Assembly (NCBI RefSeq): GCF_003945545.1
Contig: NZ_CP029617.1
Coordinates: 5,689,001-5,753,000, forward strand
Origin: Streptomyces sp. WAC 01529
Lineage (GTDB): Bacteria > Actinomycetota > Actinomycetes > Streptomycetales > Streptomycetaceae
Reading direction: 5' to 3'
Length of the DNA stretch: 64,000 nt
Within the stretch, counting starts at the first letter, position 1. Each line of letters starts with the position of its first letter. Below are positions 46,847 through 54,694 of this stretch, piece by piece. The notes under the pieces are model-generated. The model was not told where the DNA came from and ran no database searches. It saw only the letters and a program-made list of their open reading frames with translations. A program made the translations under genes and the position numbers.

Positions 46847-47239
46847 ATGTCGCTCGACGTCTCACCGGCACTGTTGGAACAGGCCGAGCGAGGCGAGGTG
46901 GACGAAGCAGCATTCGTCGACTGCGTCCGGACCTCCCTGCCTTACGCATGGGAGATGATCAGCTCCTTGGTGGCCCAGCTGAAGGTCGACGGCGGAGAGT
47001 TCGCCGACAACCAGACGCCGCCGCCGGACGAGCAGGCACGTGGACAGCTGCTGCGCGCGCTCGCGAGTGACGCGATTCGCGGCGCCCTGCAACGGCACTT
47101 CGGAGTGCGTCTGGCGTTCCAGAACTGCCACCGTGTGGCGGTCTTCCCGCTGGATCCTTCGGTGGACGACCGGTTGAGCCGCTTCACCTCGATCCGGGGC
47201 CAGCTGCTCAACCAGTCCCCTGAACTACGGGACTGCTGA
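46847..47239 (+). CDS. SCO5389-family small conserved protein
   Basis: 130 residues with no membrane helix, rich in helices: [40 protein letters not shown], then [23 protein letters not shown]. It matches a family of unknown function confined to actinobacteria. ATG 46847 has GAGAGGA seven bases before. A possible UUCG-loop hairpin (around 46818-46832) lies in its leader. Confidence 0.82.
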   Translation: MSLDVSPALLEQAERGEVDEAAFVDCVRTSLPYAWEMISSLVAQLKVDGGEFADNQTPPPDEQARGQLLRALASDAIRGALQRHFGVRLAFQNCHRVAVFPLDPSVDDRLSRFTSIRGQLLNQSPELRDC

Positions 47240-47244
47240 GCCCC

Positions 47245-47289
47245 GCTGCCGCTCCGTACGCGGGAGGTGTGTCAGTCCGGAGCGGCAGC
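47245..47289. terminator. Hairpin between convergent SCO5389-family and LLM genes
   Basis: GCTGCCGCTCCG (47245-47256) pairs perfectly with CGGAGCGGCAGC (47278-47289), loop 21 nt. It probably ends both transcripts. Confidence 0.7.
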
Positions 47290-47323
47290 TCCCGTCTCAG
47301 CCCCAAGTGGTGAGCACCGGCGC

Positions 47324-48379
47324 TCAGCGCAGCTGGGGCAGGACTTCCGCCCCGAGCCTGCGCACGTTCTCCTCCGTGGCCGCGAGATCGCCCGAGCCCT
47401 CGACGAGCAGTGCGAAGCGCGTGATGCCGGTGCGCTCCGAGGTGGCGGCGAGGCGGTCGGCGCACACCTGCGGGGTGCCGACGGGGTGCAGCCCGCAGAG
47501 CAGTTCGGTGTAGGCCACCGGGTCGCGCATGGCGCGGCTGCGCCCGTCGACCGTCACATGGGCCTCCAGGCCCTGCCTGAGCCAGCCCGGCATCGCCTTC
47601 TGTAACGTCTCGGCCGCCTCCGCGCGCCGGTCCGCGATCTGCACCACTCCGGCCGAGACGTGCGACGCCGTGGCGATTTCCTCCGGCGTATGCCCGGCGG
47701 CACGTGCGTGGCGGTCCCACAAGGCCACCATTTCGGCCTTCTCGTCGTCGCCCACATGCATGCCGAGCAGCATCGGCAGGCCCCGGTGCGCGGCGAGCCG
47801 CACGCTCGACGGGGAGGTGCAGGCGAGGACCACCTCGGGGCCGCTGTCGCCCCGGCCCGCGAGGGCTTCCCGCGGGCCGCACAGAGCCTCCTGCGGGCGC
47901 GGTACGACGGCGACCTCACGGAAGTTGAACCGCTCGCCCGCACTTTCCACCCGGGGCTCGCTCAACCACCTGAGCAGCAGGTCGAGGGAGTCGGGGAAGC
48001 CCTTCTCGTACGCCTCCAGGCCCGCTCCGAAGACCTCCAGGTCCACCCAGGGGCCGCCCCGGCCGACGCCGAGCGAGAACCGGCCTCCGGAGGTGATGTG
48101 GAGCAGGGCCGCCTGCTCGCCGAGCGCGACCGGGTGGACGGTCGGCAGCACGCTCACGGCCGTACCGACCCGGATCCGCCGGGTCCGTCCGAGGAGCAGT
48201 GCCGCGAGGGTCACCGCCGAGGGACATGTGCCGTACGGCACGAAGTGGTGCTCACCGAGCCAGACCGAGTCCAGGCCCGCCTCCTCGGCCACCTCGGCGG
48301 AGCGCACCGCGCGGTGCAGCGCTTCCCCCTGCCCCTGTCCGGGGAACTGGGCGGCCAGAACAAAACTACCTACACGCAT
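47324..48379 (-). CDS. LLM class (luciferase-like) flavin-dependent oxidoreductase
   Basis: 351 residues of the bacterial luciferase TIM-barrel family: AEEAGLDSVWLGEHHF, RRIRVGTAVSVLPTVHPVALGEQAALL, GRFSLGVGRGGPWVDLEVFG. It uses reduced flavin or F420; the substrate is unknown. ATG 48379 with AGGAG on the minus strand upstream fits the family start (MRVGSFVLAAQFPG). Divergent from the zinc-ribbon gene. Confidence 0.92.
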   Translation of the reverse strand: MRVGSFVLAAQFPGQGQGEALHRAVRSAEVAEEAGLDSVWLGEHHFVPYGTCPSAVTLAALLLGRTRRIRVGTAVSVLPTVHPVALGEQAALLHITSGGRFSLGVGRGGPWVDLEVFGAGLEAYEKGFPDSLDLLLRWLSEPRVESAGERFNFREVAVVPRPQEALCGPREALAGRGDSGPEVVLACTSPSSVRLAAHRGLPMLLGMHVGDDEKAEMVALWDRHARAAGHTPEEIATASHVSAGVVQIADRRAEAAETLQKAMPGWLRQGLEAHVTVDGRSRAMRDPVAYTELLCGLHPVGTPQVCADRLAATSERTGITRFALLVEGSGDLAATEENVRRLGAEVLPQLR

Positions 48380-48588
48380 CGAACTCCTGCCTCCTTGGCG
48401 CCGACGCAGGCACTCCCCCCACGGGCAACAACGCGTGACACGTGCCAAAGGCACGGCCTGGCATGAAGATTGTTGGATTTTCCGCGCAATGCGGGGGACC
48501 TGCGGGAATCCGTGCGGGGCGGGTACCCCTCGGCACGGCGCGTAGGCTGGTCACCCCCCTGACCGTCGTACAGCCCGTGAGGTGTTCT

Positions 48589-48921
48589 GTGTCCCCGCGT
48601 CGCAACCGCCCCAAGGGCGCCGGAGAGCCGAGGCCGTCCGCGGACGCGGAACCGTCGGGCCGCTACGGCGGATTCCAGAACGCCGAGAGCTGGCGGGGCG
48701 AGCAGTGGAGCGTACGCCATGTCGCGGGCGCGGGCTCGGCGGGCAAGCGCTACCGCTGCCCCGGCTGCGACCAGGAGATCCCCTCGGCGCTCCCGCACGT
48801 GGTGGCCTGGCCGGAGCACTCGGGGGTGGACGAGCGCAGGCACTGGCACAAGGCGTGCTGGAACGCGAAGGACCGCCGCACCACGCGGGTGCAGCGGTCC
48901 CGTAACGCGCCGAGGTATTAG
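48589..48921 (+). CDS. Small conserved actinobacterial protein with CxxC/HxxC site
   Basis: 110 residues: a basic start (SPRRNRPKG), GRYGGFQNAESWRGEQWSVRH, and a probable zinc site Cys57-x2-Cys60 with His87-x2-Cys90 (HKACW). The family is sometimes labelled ATP/GTP-binding, but I see no nucleotide-binding motif. GTG 48589 has GAGG six bases upstream. It ends 8 bp from a convergent ABC permease gene. Confidence 0.8.
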   Translation: MSPRRNRPKGAGEPRPSADAEPSGRYGGFQNAESWRGEQWSVRHVAGAGSAGKRYRCPGCDQEIPSALPHVVAWPEHSGVDERRHWHKACWNAKDRRTTRVQRSRNAPRY

Positions 48922-48929
48922 CCCACCTG

Positions 48930-49868
48930 CTATACGTCGCGCTTCTCCAGGAGCGCGAAGGCGCCGCCGAGCGCGAGCACCGTCAGGACGATGAGCGCGA
49001 CCAGCTGGGACGTGCCGCCCGGGCTGTCCATGCCCTCCGCGCCGAAGATCTTCGCGAGCGAGTTGATGGCGTTGTAGTCCGACATCTTCTCGCCGAGCGT
49101 CTGCGTGCTCTCCCAGATCGACAGGAACGCGGGCAGGATCGCCGGCACCAGGACCAGGCCGAGCATCGCGGTGATGGCGCCCGCGGAGTGCCGCAGCATG
49201 GAGCCCACGGCCAGCGCGAGCACACCGAGCAGCGAGACGTACAGACCGCCCTTGAGGACCGTGCCCGCCCAGGGGAGGTCGCCGGCCTCGGCGCCGCCGT
49301 TCATCGAGGAGGTCACGAGGCCCACCAGGAGGATGGAGCCCGCGGAGACGACGAAGGCCGTGACGAAGAAGACCACGACCTTCGCGGCCAGCACGCGGTA
49401 GCGCTGCGGGGAGGCCGTGAACGTCGTACGGATCATGCCCGTGCCGTACTCCGACGAGGTCACGAGGACGCCGAGCGTGATCAGGCAGATCTGGCCCAGT
49501 ATCAGGCCGAAGAAGGCGGGGATCGTGAACGGCACGTCCGCGTAGTCACCGGGCTCGGTGTTCGCGGCGGCGAGCAGGCCGATGCCGATGACCAGGGCGA
49601 GGAAGATGCCCAGGGTCCACATCGTCGAGCGGACCGACTTGATCTTCGTCCACTCGGAGGCGAGGGCGTTGCCGAGGTGGGTCTTCTTGACCGGGATCGG
49701 CGAGGTGTAGGCGTTGGCCATCGCCTGCTGCCAGGCGGACGGCGGCGCCGGGGCGGCGGGCGGGGGAGCCATCGGGGCGCCCTGCGGGGCCGGGGCGCCG
49801 GCCGGGGCGTACATCTGCTGGGGCTGCTGCGCCTGCGGCTGCTGCTGCGGAGTCGGAGGCGTGGTCAT
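48930..49868 (-). CDS. ABC transporter permease with Pro/Gln-rich N-terminus
   Basis: 312 residues. The first about 58 are disordered and rich in Pro, Gln and Ala; then KKTHLGNALASEWTKIKSVRSTMWTLG leads into six membrane helices of the ABC-2 type, with SSEYGTGMIRTTFTASPQR in the first large loop and GGAFALLEKRDV at the end. It is paralogous to the permease at 51718-52488 (both have EWTKI-SVRST/SSTVWTLG and EYGTGMIRT/EYSTGMIRT). Coupled to its ATPase by a 4-bp ATGA overlap. Confidence 0.9.
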   Translation of the reverse strand: MTTPPTPQQQPQAQQPQQMYAPAGAPAPQGAPMAPPPAAPAPPSAWQQAMANAYTSPIPVKKTHLGNALASEWTKIKSVRSTMWTLGIFLALVIGIGLLAAANTEPGDYADVPFTIPAFFGLILGQICLITLGVLVTSSEYGTGMIRTTFTASPQRYRVLAAKVVVFFVTAFVVSAGSILLVGLVTSSMNGGAEAGDLPWAGTVLKGGLYVSLLGVLALAVGSMLRHSAGAITAMLGLVLVPAILPAFLSIWESTQTLGEKMSDYNAINSLAKIFGAEGMDSPGGTSQLVALIVLTVLALGGAFALLEKRDV

Positions 49869-51052
49869 CGTGCATCCTCGTTGTCGGTGGCGCGCTTGGT
49901 CATGTCGGCGGGGGGAGCGGCTGGGGCCGCCGGCTGCTGCGGGGGCGCAGCGGCGTACGGGTTGGCCGCACCGGGCCCGCCCTGCGGCTGGGGCATCGCG
50001 AAGGGCTGACCGCCCTGCTGGGGCGGCGGCGGGGCGTACCAGCAGGGCTGGCCCTGGCCGGGCACCGGCGGCTGCGCCTGGCCCTGTGGGGGCATGCCGG
50101 GGGGCATCTCCTGCTGGAAGCCCGCGCGCTGGTCGACCGTGGAGCGGTAGTCGACGGCGCCCTGCGTCATCCGCATGTACGCCTCCTCCAGCGAGGCCTG
50201 GTGCGGGGACAGCTCCCACAGGCGGACGTCGGCGCTGTGCGCCAGGTCGCTGATGCGGGGCAGCGGCAGACCGGTCACGCGCAGCGCGCCGTCCACCTCG
50301 GGCAGGACCTGGCCGCCCGCCTCGGTCAGCGCGGCCGTCAGCTTCTCGCGCTGCTGGGGTTCGGTCTCCGGCGTACGCACCCGCGCGAAGTCGGCGGAGT
50401 TGTGCGAGATGAAGTCCTTGACGCTCATGTCGGCGAGCAGCTGGCCGCGGCCGATCACGATCAGGTGCTCGGCGGTGAGCGCCATCTCGCTCATCAGGTG
50501 GGAGGAGACGAAGACCGTGCGCCCCTCGGCCGCGAGCGACTTCATGAGATTGCGGACCCAGAGGATGCCCTCGGGGTCGAGGCCGTTGACCGGCTCGTCG
50601 AAGAGGAGCACCTGGGGGTCGCCGAGGAGCGCCGCCGCGATGCCGAGGCGCTGGCCCATGCCGAGCGAGAAACCCTTGGAGCGCTTCTTCGCCACGTCCT
50701 GGAGACCGACGACGCCGAGCACCTCGTCGACCCGGCGGGCCGGGATGCCGGAGAGCTGCGCGAGGCAGAGCAGGTGGTTGCGGGCGTGCCGGCCGCCGTG
50801 CACGGCCTTGGCGTCGAGCAGCGCGCCGACCTGGCGGGGGGCGTTGGGGAGCTTGCGGTACGGGTAACCGCCGATCGTCACCTGCCCCGTGGTGGGTGTG
50901 TCGAGCCCGAGGATCATGCGCATCGTCGTCGACTTGCCGGAGCCGTTGGGCCCGAGGAAGCCGGTGACGGTACCGGGCCGCACCTGGAAGGAAAGGTTGT
51001 ACACGGCTGTCTTGGCGCCATAGCGCTTCGTCAGGCCGACTGCCTCGATCAT
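49865..51052 (-). CDS. ABC transporter ATP-binding protein with Pro/Gln-rich C-terminus
   Basis: 395 residues. Walker A GPNGSGKSTTMRM, signature FSLGMGQRLGIAAALLGDP, Walker B VLLFDEPVNGLDPEG and switch region FVSSHLMSEM form the ATPase in residues 1-230. A domain of about 70 residues follows, then a long disordered tail (about 90 residues of Pro, Gln, Gly, Ala) like the N-terminus of its permease. ATG 51052 is chosen; a GTG three codons upstream is possible. Substrate unknown. Confidence 0.9.
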   Translation of the reverse strand: MIEAVGLTKRYGAKTAVYNLSFQVRPGTVTGFLGPNGSGKSTTMRMILGLDTPTTGQVTIGGYPYRKLPNAPRQVGALLDAKAVHGGRHARNHLLCLAQLSGIPARRVDEVLGVVGLQDVAKKRSKGFSLGMGQRLGIAAALLGDPQVLLFDEPVNGLDPEGILWVRNLMKSLAAEGRTVFVSSHLMSEMALTAEHLIVIGRGQLLADMSVKDFISHNSADFARVRTPETEPQQREKLTAALTEAGGQVLPEVDGALRVTGLPLPRISDLAHSADVRLWELSPHQASLEEAYMRMTQGAVDYRSTVDQRAGFQQEMPPGMPPQGQAQPPVPGQGQPCWYAPPPPQQGGQPFAMPQPQGGPGAANPYAAAPPQQPAAPAAPPADMTKRATDNEDAR

Positions 51053-51717
51053 TCTCCGCACCCATCGAATGGTTCAGGACGTCGGGGCACACGCCCCCGT
51101 AAGGGTTAGGAGGATAACGGGGAGCTGACGGTTCCGGCCAAGAGCGATTAAAGGCTCCGGCGGGGCCGGGGACACTCTCCAGCGCGCTGAGCCCGGAGAG
51201 CCCCGCGCCCCCCACTGCCCTGCCCCGGTCGGGGCGATCGCCGTCCTGCGGCTGTGTGCGCCTGGCTCTGTCCCGTCGCTTCGCGACGGATGTCTCCCAC
51301 CCACCCACCCGTTCGCCCGGCACCGCGTCGGCCCCGTCCCGGTCGAGGCGATCGCCGTCCTGCGGCTGTGTTCGTCTGGCCCTGTCCCGCCGCTTCGCGC
51401 CGGATGCCTCCCACCCGCCCGTTCGCCCGGCGCCGAGGCCCCCAGGTCGTGACGGATTCGGTGCGGGGTGAACGGGTGGGTGGGTGGGGAAATATCCGCC
51501 GCGAAGCGGCGGGACAGGGAAGCCAGCACCAGCCGGCAGGTGAGTGAGGTCCCTGGGCCGGGGCCTCGCCCCTAGGGAACCAGCCGTCACCCGGCCGGTG
51601 AGCGCCCCTGCCTGGCCCGGCTCCGCGCCACAGGCGAGCCCCCAGGTCTACAGGGAAGCCCGCCGCCTCCCGGCACGTGGCGCACCCCGGGCCCGCCCCC
51701 GGCGCCCCCAAGGGCGC
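51053..51717. other. Gene-free repeat island between two paralogous ABC operons
   Basis: 665 bp without a gene I can support. It contains the three repeat copies described separately, the upstream signals of the ABC operon ending at 48930 (near 51060-51120), and a C/G-rich tail (51560-51710) with no clear elements. Confidence 0.6.
51223..51540. repeat. Three copies of an about 100-bp palindromic repeat, one inverted
   Basis: Direct copies at 51223-51325 and 51338-51435 share GGCGATCGCCGTCCTGCGGC and CGTTCGCCCGGC-CCG. A third, degenerate copy lies inverted at about 51450-51540. Each includes a hairpin around TTCG or GAA: CCGTCGC-TTC-GCGACGG in the first, CCGCCGC-GAA-GCGGCGG in the third, and a C/A-run (CCCACCCACCC or reverse). 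Confidence 0.75.
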
Positions 51718-52488
51718 CTACGCGTCGCGTCTCTTCAGGAGTGCGTAGCCGCCCAGCAGGGCCACCAGCACCCACGCCACCATGATCCCCAGGCCACCCC
51801 ACGGCCCGTACGGGGTGTCGTCGGCGAAGGGAGTCTTGACCTGCATGATCTTGCTTCCGGCCTGGTCGGGCAGGAAGCGGCCGATCTTCTTCGTGGCCGA
51901 GACGTTGCCGAGGATGCTGGAGATCAGGAAGAAGAACGGCATCAGGATGCCCAGCGACAGCATCGGGCTGCGCAGCATCGCCGCCACGCCCATCGAGAAC
52001 ATCGCGATGAGCGTCATGTAGAGCCCGCCGCCGATGACCGCCCGCAGTACACCGGGGTCACCGATCTGCGCCCGGTAGGGCCCGAGCATCGCCTGCCCCA
52101 CGAAGAACGCGAGGAAGCTGGTGGCGAGGCCCACGGCGAAGGCGAGCAGGGTGGCCACGAGCACCTTGCTGAAGAGGAAGACGCCTCGCTGCGGGACCGC
52201 CGCCAGCGAGGTGCGGATCATCCCGGTGCTGTACTCGTTGGAGACGACGAGCACCCCGAAGACGATCATCGCGAGCTGGCCGAGCGACATCCCCGCGAAG
52301 CTGATGAAGGTCGCGTCGAAGGCCAGCCTGTCCCGGGCGTCCAGATTGTCGTGGTCGTTCCTGGACAGGATGCTGATCAGCGTGCCGAGCGCGACCGTGA
52401 CGACCACGGCGAGACCGAGCGTCCACACGGTCGAGGAGACCGACCGGATCTTCGTCCACTCCGACTTCAGTACCTGCGTGGCTGCCAT
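51718..52488 (-). CDS. ABC transporter permease
   Basis: 256 residues, six membrane helices of ABC-2 type. It begins TQVLKSEWTKIRSVSSTVWTLG, contains SNEYSTGMIRTSLAAVPQR and ends GGYALLKRRDA. It is clearly related to the permease at 48930-49868 but lacks its disordered N-terminus. Three bases separate it from the ATPase gene. Confidence 0.92.
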   Translation of the reverse strand: MAATQVLKSEWTKIRSVSSTVWTLGLAVVVTVALGTLISILSRNDHDNLDARDRLAFDATFISFAGMSLGQLAMIVFGVLVVSNEYSTGMIRTSLAAVPQRGVFLFSKVLVATLLAFAVGLATSFLAFFVGQAMLGPYRAQIGDPGVLRAVIGGGLYMTLIAMFSMGVAAMLRSPMLSLGILMPFFFLISSILGNVSATKKIGRFLPDQAGSKIMQVKTPFADDTPYGPWGGLGIMVAWVLVALLGGYALLKRRDA

Positions 52489-52491
52489 CGC

Positions 52492-53487
52492 TCAGGCCCC
52501 CTTCCGTCGCTGCTGCCAGCCCTCGCCCCACCCGGGCGCCCGCTCCGGCGGGCTCACCCCCGCGTGGCCCGAGTGCGCGTGGTCCGAGTGCGCGTGGTAC
52601 TCGACCGACTCCGCGGTGAGCCGCATGAACGCCTCTTCCAGGGAGGCCTGCTGAGGACTCAGTTCATGGAGTACGAGCCCGTGCCTCGCGGCGAGTTCAC
52701 CGAGCTGTGCCGCGGCCGTGCCGTCCACTTCGAGCGTGCCGTCGCCCGCCGCGAGTGCGGTGACGCCCTCCTGGTGCAGCACGTCGAGGAGCCGTTCGCG
52801 CTCCGGGGAGCGCAGTCGTACGTACGAACGTGAGTTCTGCCGGATGAAGTCGGACATCGAGGTGTCCGCGAGGAGACGGCCCTGGCCGATGACGACGAGG
52901 TGGTCGGCGGTGAGCGCCATCTCGCTCATCAGATGGGAGGAGACGAAGACCGTACGCCCTTGTGAGGCAAGGGACTTCATCAGATTCCTGATCCAGTGGA
53001 TGCCCTCGGGGTCGAGGCCGTTGACCGGTTCGTCGAACATCAGGATCTCGGGGTCACCGAGCAGCGCGCCCGCGATGCCCAGGCGCTGGCCCATGCCGAG
53101 CGAGAACCCCTTGGCCTTCTTCTTGGCGACGGCGGTCAGCCCCACGGTGTCCAGGACCTCCCGGACGCGCCCGCGCGGGATGCCGTTGCTCTGGGCGAGG
53201 CAGAGCAGGTGGTTGAAGGCGCTGCGCCCGCCGTGCATGGCCTTGGCGTCGAGGAGCGCGCCGATGTACTTGAGGGGGTCCTTCAGCTGGGAGTAGTGCT
53301 TGCCGTCGATGCGGACGTCACCCGCTGACGGGTTGTCGAGCCCGAGCATCATGCGCATGGTGGTGGACTTCCCCGCGCCGTTCGGGCCGAGGAAGCCGGT
53401 GACGATGCCGGGGTGGACGGTGAAGGTCAGGTTGTTGACGGCCACCTTCTCGCCGTACCGCTTGGTCAGCCCCGAGAGCTCGATCAT
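52492..53487 (-). CDS. ABC transporter ATP-binding protein
   Basis: 331 residues. Walker A GPNGAGKSTTMRMM, signature FSLGMGQRLGIAGALLGDP, Walker B ILMFDEPVNGLDPEG, FVSSHLMSEMALTADH. It is close to the ATPase at 49865-51052 over residues 1-300; the C-terminus here is short and His-rich (HAHSDHAHSGHAG). Both pairs probably arose by tandem duplication. The start ATG 53487 (MIELSGLTKRYGEK) lies 23 bp from a terminator hairpin. Confidence 0.93.
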   Translation of the reverse strand: MIELSGLTKRYGEKVAVNNLTFTVHPGIVTGFLGPNGAGKSTTMRMMLGLDNPSAGDVRIDGKHYSQLKDPLKYIGALLDAKAMHGGRSAFNHLLCLAQSNGIPRGRVREVLDTVGLTAVAKKKAKGFSLGMGQRLGIAGALLGDPEILMFDEPVNGLDPEGIHWIRNLMKSLASQGRTVFVSSHLMSEMALTADHLVVIGQGRLLADTSMSDFIRQNSRSYVRLRSPERERLLDVLHQEGVTALAAGDGTLEVDGTAAAQLGELAARHGLVLHELSPQQASLEEAFMRLTAESVEYHAHSDHAHSGHAGVSPPERAPGWGEGWQQRRKGA

Positions 53488-53510
53488 GCGGCAACGCTAA
53501 AACGGCTCAA

Positions 53511-53540
53511 AGCCCCCTGCCACTGGAGCGGCAGGGGGCT
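53511..53540 (-). terminator. Terminator after filP
   Basis: AGCCCCCTGCC (53511-53521) pairs perfectly with GGCAGGGGGCT (53530-53540). On the minus strand it lies 14 bp after the filP stop and is followed by TTTGAGCCGTTTTA. Confidence 0.8.
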
Positions 53541-53554
53541 CGGGGAGCGCGGGC

Positions 53555-54490
53555 TCAGCGCGTCTGCTGAGCCGGCACGCCTCGGGAGACCGGCTCGTCG
53601 TCGGCGGGCGTCCCGGCGGCGGCGACGGCCGCACCCGTGAGCGTCGCCAGCATCTCGCGCACATTGGTGAGCTGCGCGTTGATGGAGTCACGGCGGTTGG
53701 TGAGCGCGGCGAGCTCCCGCTCGGATTCCGAGCGGATCCGGTCGGCCTTGGCGTTCGCGTCCGCGACGATGTCCTCGGCCTGACGCTGCGCGGTCTCGAC
53801 GGTCTGACGGGCGCGACGCTCCGCGTCCGTGCGCAGCTTCTCCGCCTCGAGACGCAGCTGCTCCGCACGGTGCTCGATCTCCGCGAGGCGCTTCTCCGCC
53901 TTGGCCTGACGGGAAGCCAGATCACGCTCGGACTGCTCACGCCGCTTGGCGAGGTTCGTCTCGAAGTCGGCGGCGGCCTGCGCGGCCTTGGCGCGCGTCT
54001 CCTCGAAGAGGGCGTCCGCCTCCTCACGCTTGGACTGCGCGTCCTTCTGGGCCTCGGCACGCAGCGCGTTCGCCTCGCCCTTGGCCTTCTCGACGATCCG
54101 GACGCCCTCGTCCTCGGCCTTCGCCTTGCGCTCGGAGGCGAACGACTCGGCGTCGTTGCGCACCTGCTGGGCGGCGGACTCGGCCAGCTCGCGGTGCTGC
54201 TCGGCCGCGCGACGGGCCTCCTCGCGCAGGTCCTTCGCCTCCTCCTCGGCGAGGCGGAGGATCTTCTCGACGCGGGCACCGAGACCGGCGTACGACGGCT
54301 CGGCGTCGGCGACCTGGGCCTGGGCGTTCTGCGTTTCGAGGTGCAGCTCCTCGATGCGCTTTTCCAGAGCAGTGATACGGGCGAGAGCGCTGTCACGGTC
54401 GGAGACGAGCTTGGAGATACGTTCGTCCACCTGAGCGCGGTCGTACCCACGCCGCACAAGCTCGAAGCCGTAGGGGGAAGTGTCGCTCAT
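53555..54490 (-). CDS. filP: Coiled-coil cytoskeletal protein FilP
   Basis: 311 residues. A short DivIVA-like start (SDTSPYGFELVRRGYDRAQVDERI) leads into long heptad-rich helices full of Ala, Glu, Arg and Gln (residues about 30-280), and a disordered end. FilP forms filaments at hyphal tips in Streptomyces and interacts with DivIVA and Scy. ATG 54490 gives the family start and length; 18 more codons are open upstream. It follows scy in the same direction, with a 181-bp gap. Confidence 0.93.
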   Translation of the reverse strand: MSDTSPYGFELVRRGYDRAQVDERISKLVSDRDSALARITALEKRIEELHLETQNAQAQVADAEPSYAGLGARVEKILRLAEEEAKDLREEARRAAEQHRELAESAAQQVRNDAESFASERKAKAEDEGVRIVEKAKGEANALRAEAQKDAQSKREEADALFEETRAKAAQAAADFETNLAKRREQSERDLASRQAKAEKRLAEIEHRAEQLRLEAEKLRTDAERRARQTVETAQRQAEDIVADANAKADRIRSESERELAALTNRRDSINAQLTNVREMLATLTGAAVAAAGTPADDEPVSRGVPAQQTR

Positions 54491-54600
54491 GGGGTTCCTG
54501 TCGAATGAGACCGGTGAGGTGATAGAGGGAATCCTAGGGGTCAAGGCGGCGTGTCATCGAGCAGATGCCCGTTTGATCTGGAGAATGACACCCCTTTTGA

Positions 54601-54694
54601 GTGGCAAGACGTCAGAGTGCTTGCCAGGGACAGGGCCGAAGGTCCTCTACAGCACGGTAACCCCTCTTTGGCTAGCCCTCTGACGTCTTGCCAC
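54601..54694. repeat. 17-nt perfect inverted repeat at the 3' end of scy
   Basis: GTGGCAAGACGTCAGAG at 54601-54617 and its exact reverse complement at 54678-54694, 60 bp between. The right arm is inside the scy coding sequence (its last codons, GKTSE), the left arm is beyond the stop. As RNA it makes a 17-bp stem with a 60-nt loop that holds the scy stop codon. A T-rich stretch does not follow directly, but AAAAGGGG does on the scy strand. Confidence 0.75.

Noticed and set aside
51223-51540. CRISPR array
   Set aside because: Only three copies of about 100 bp, one inverted, with no spacer structure and no cas genes.
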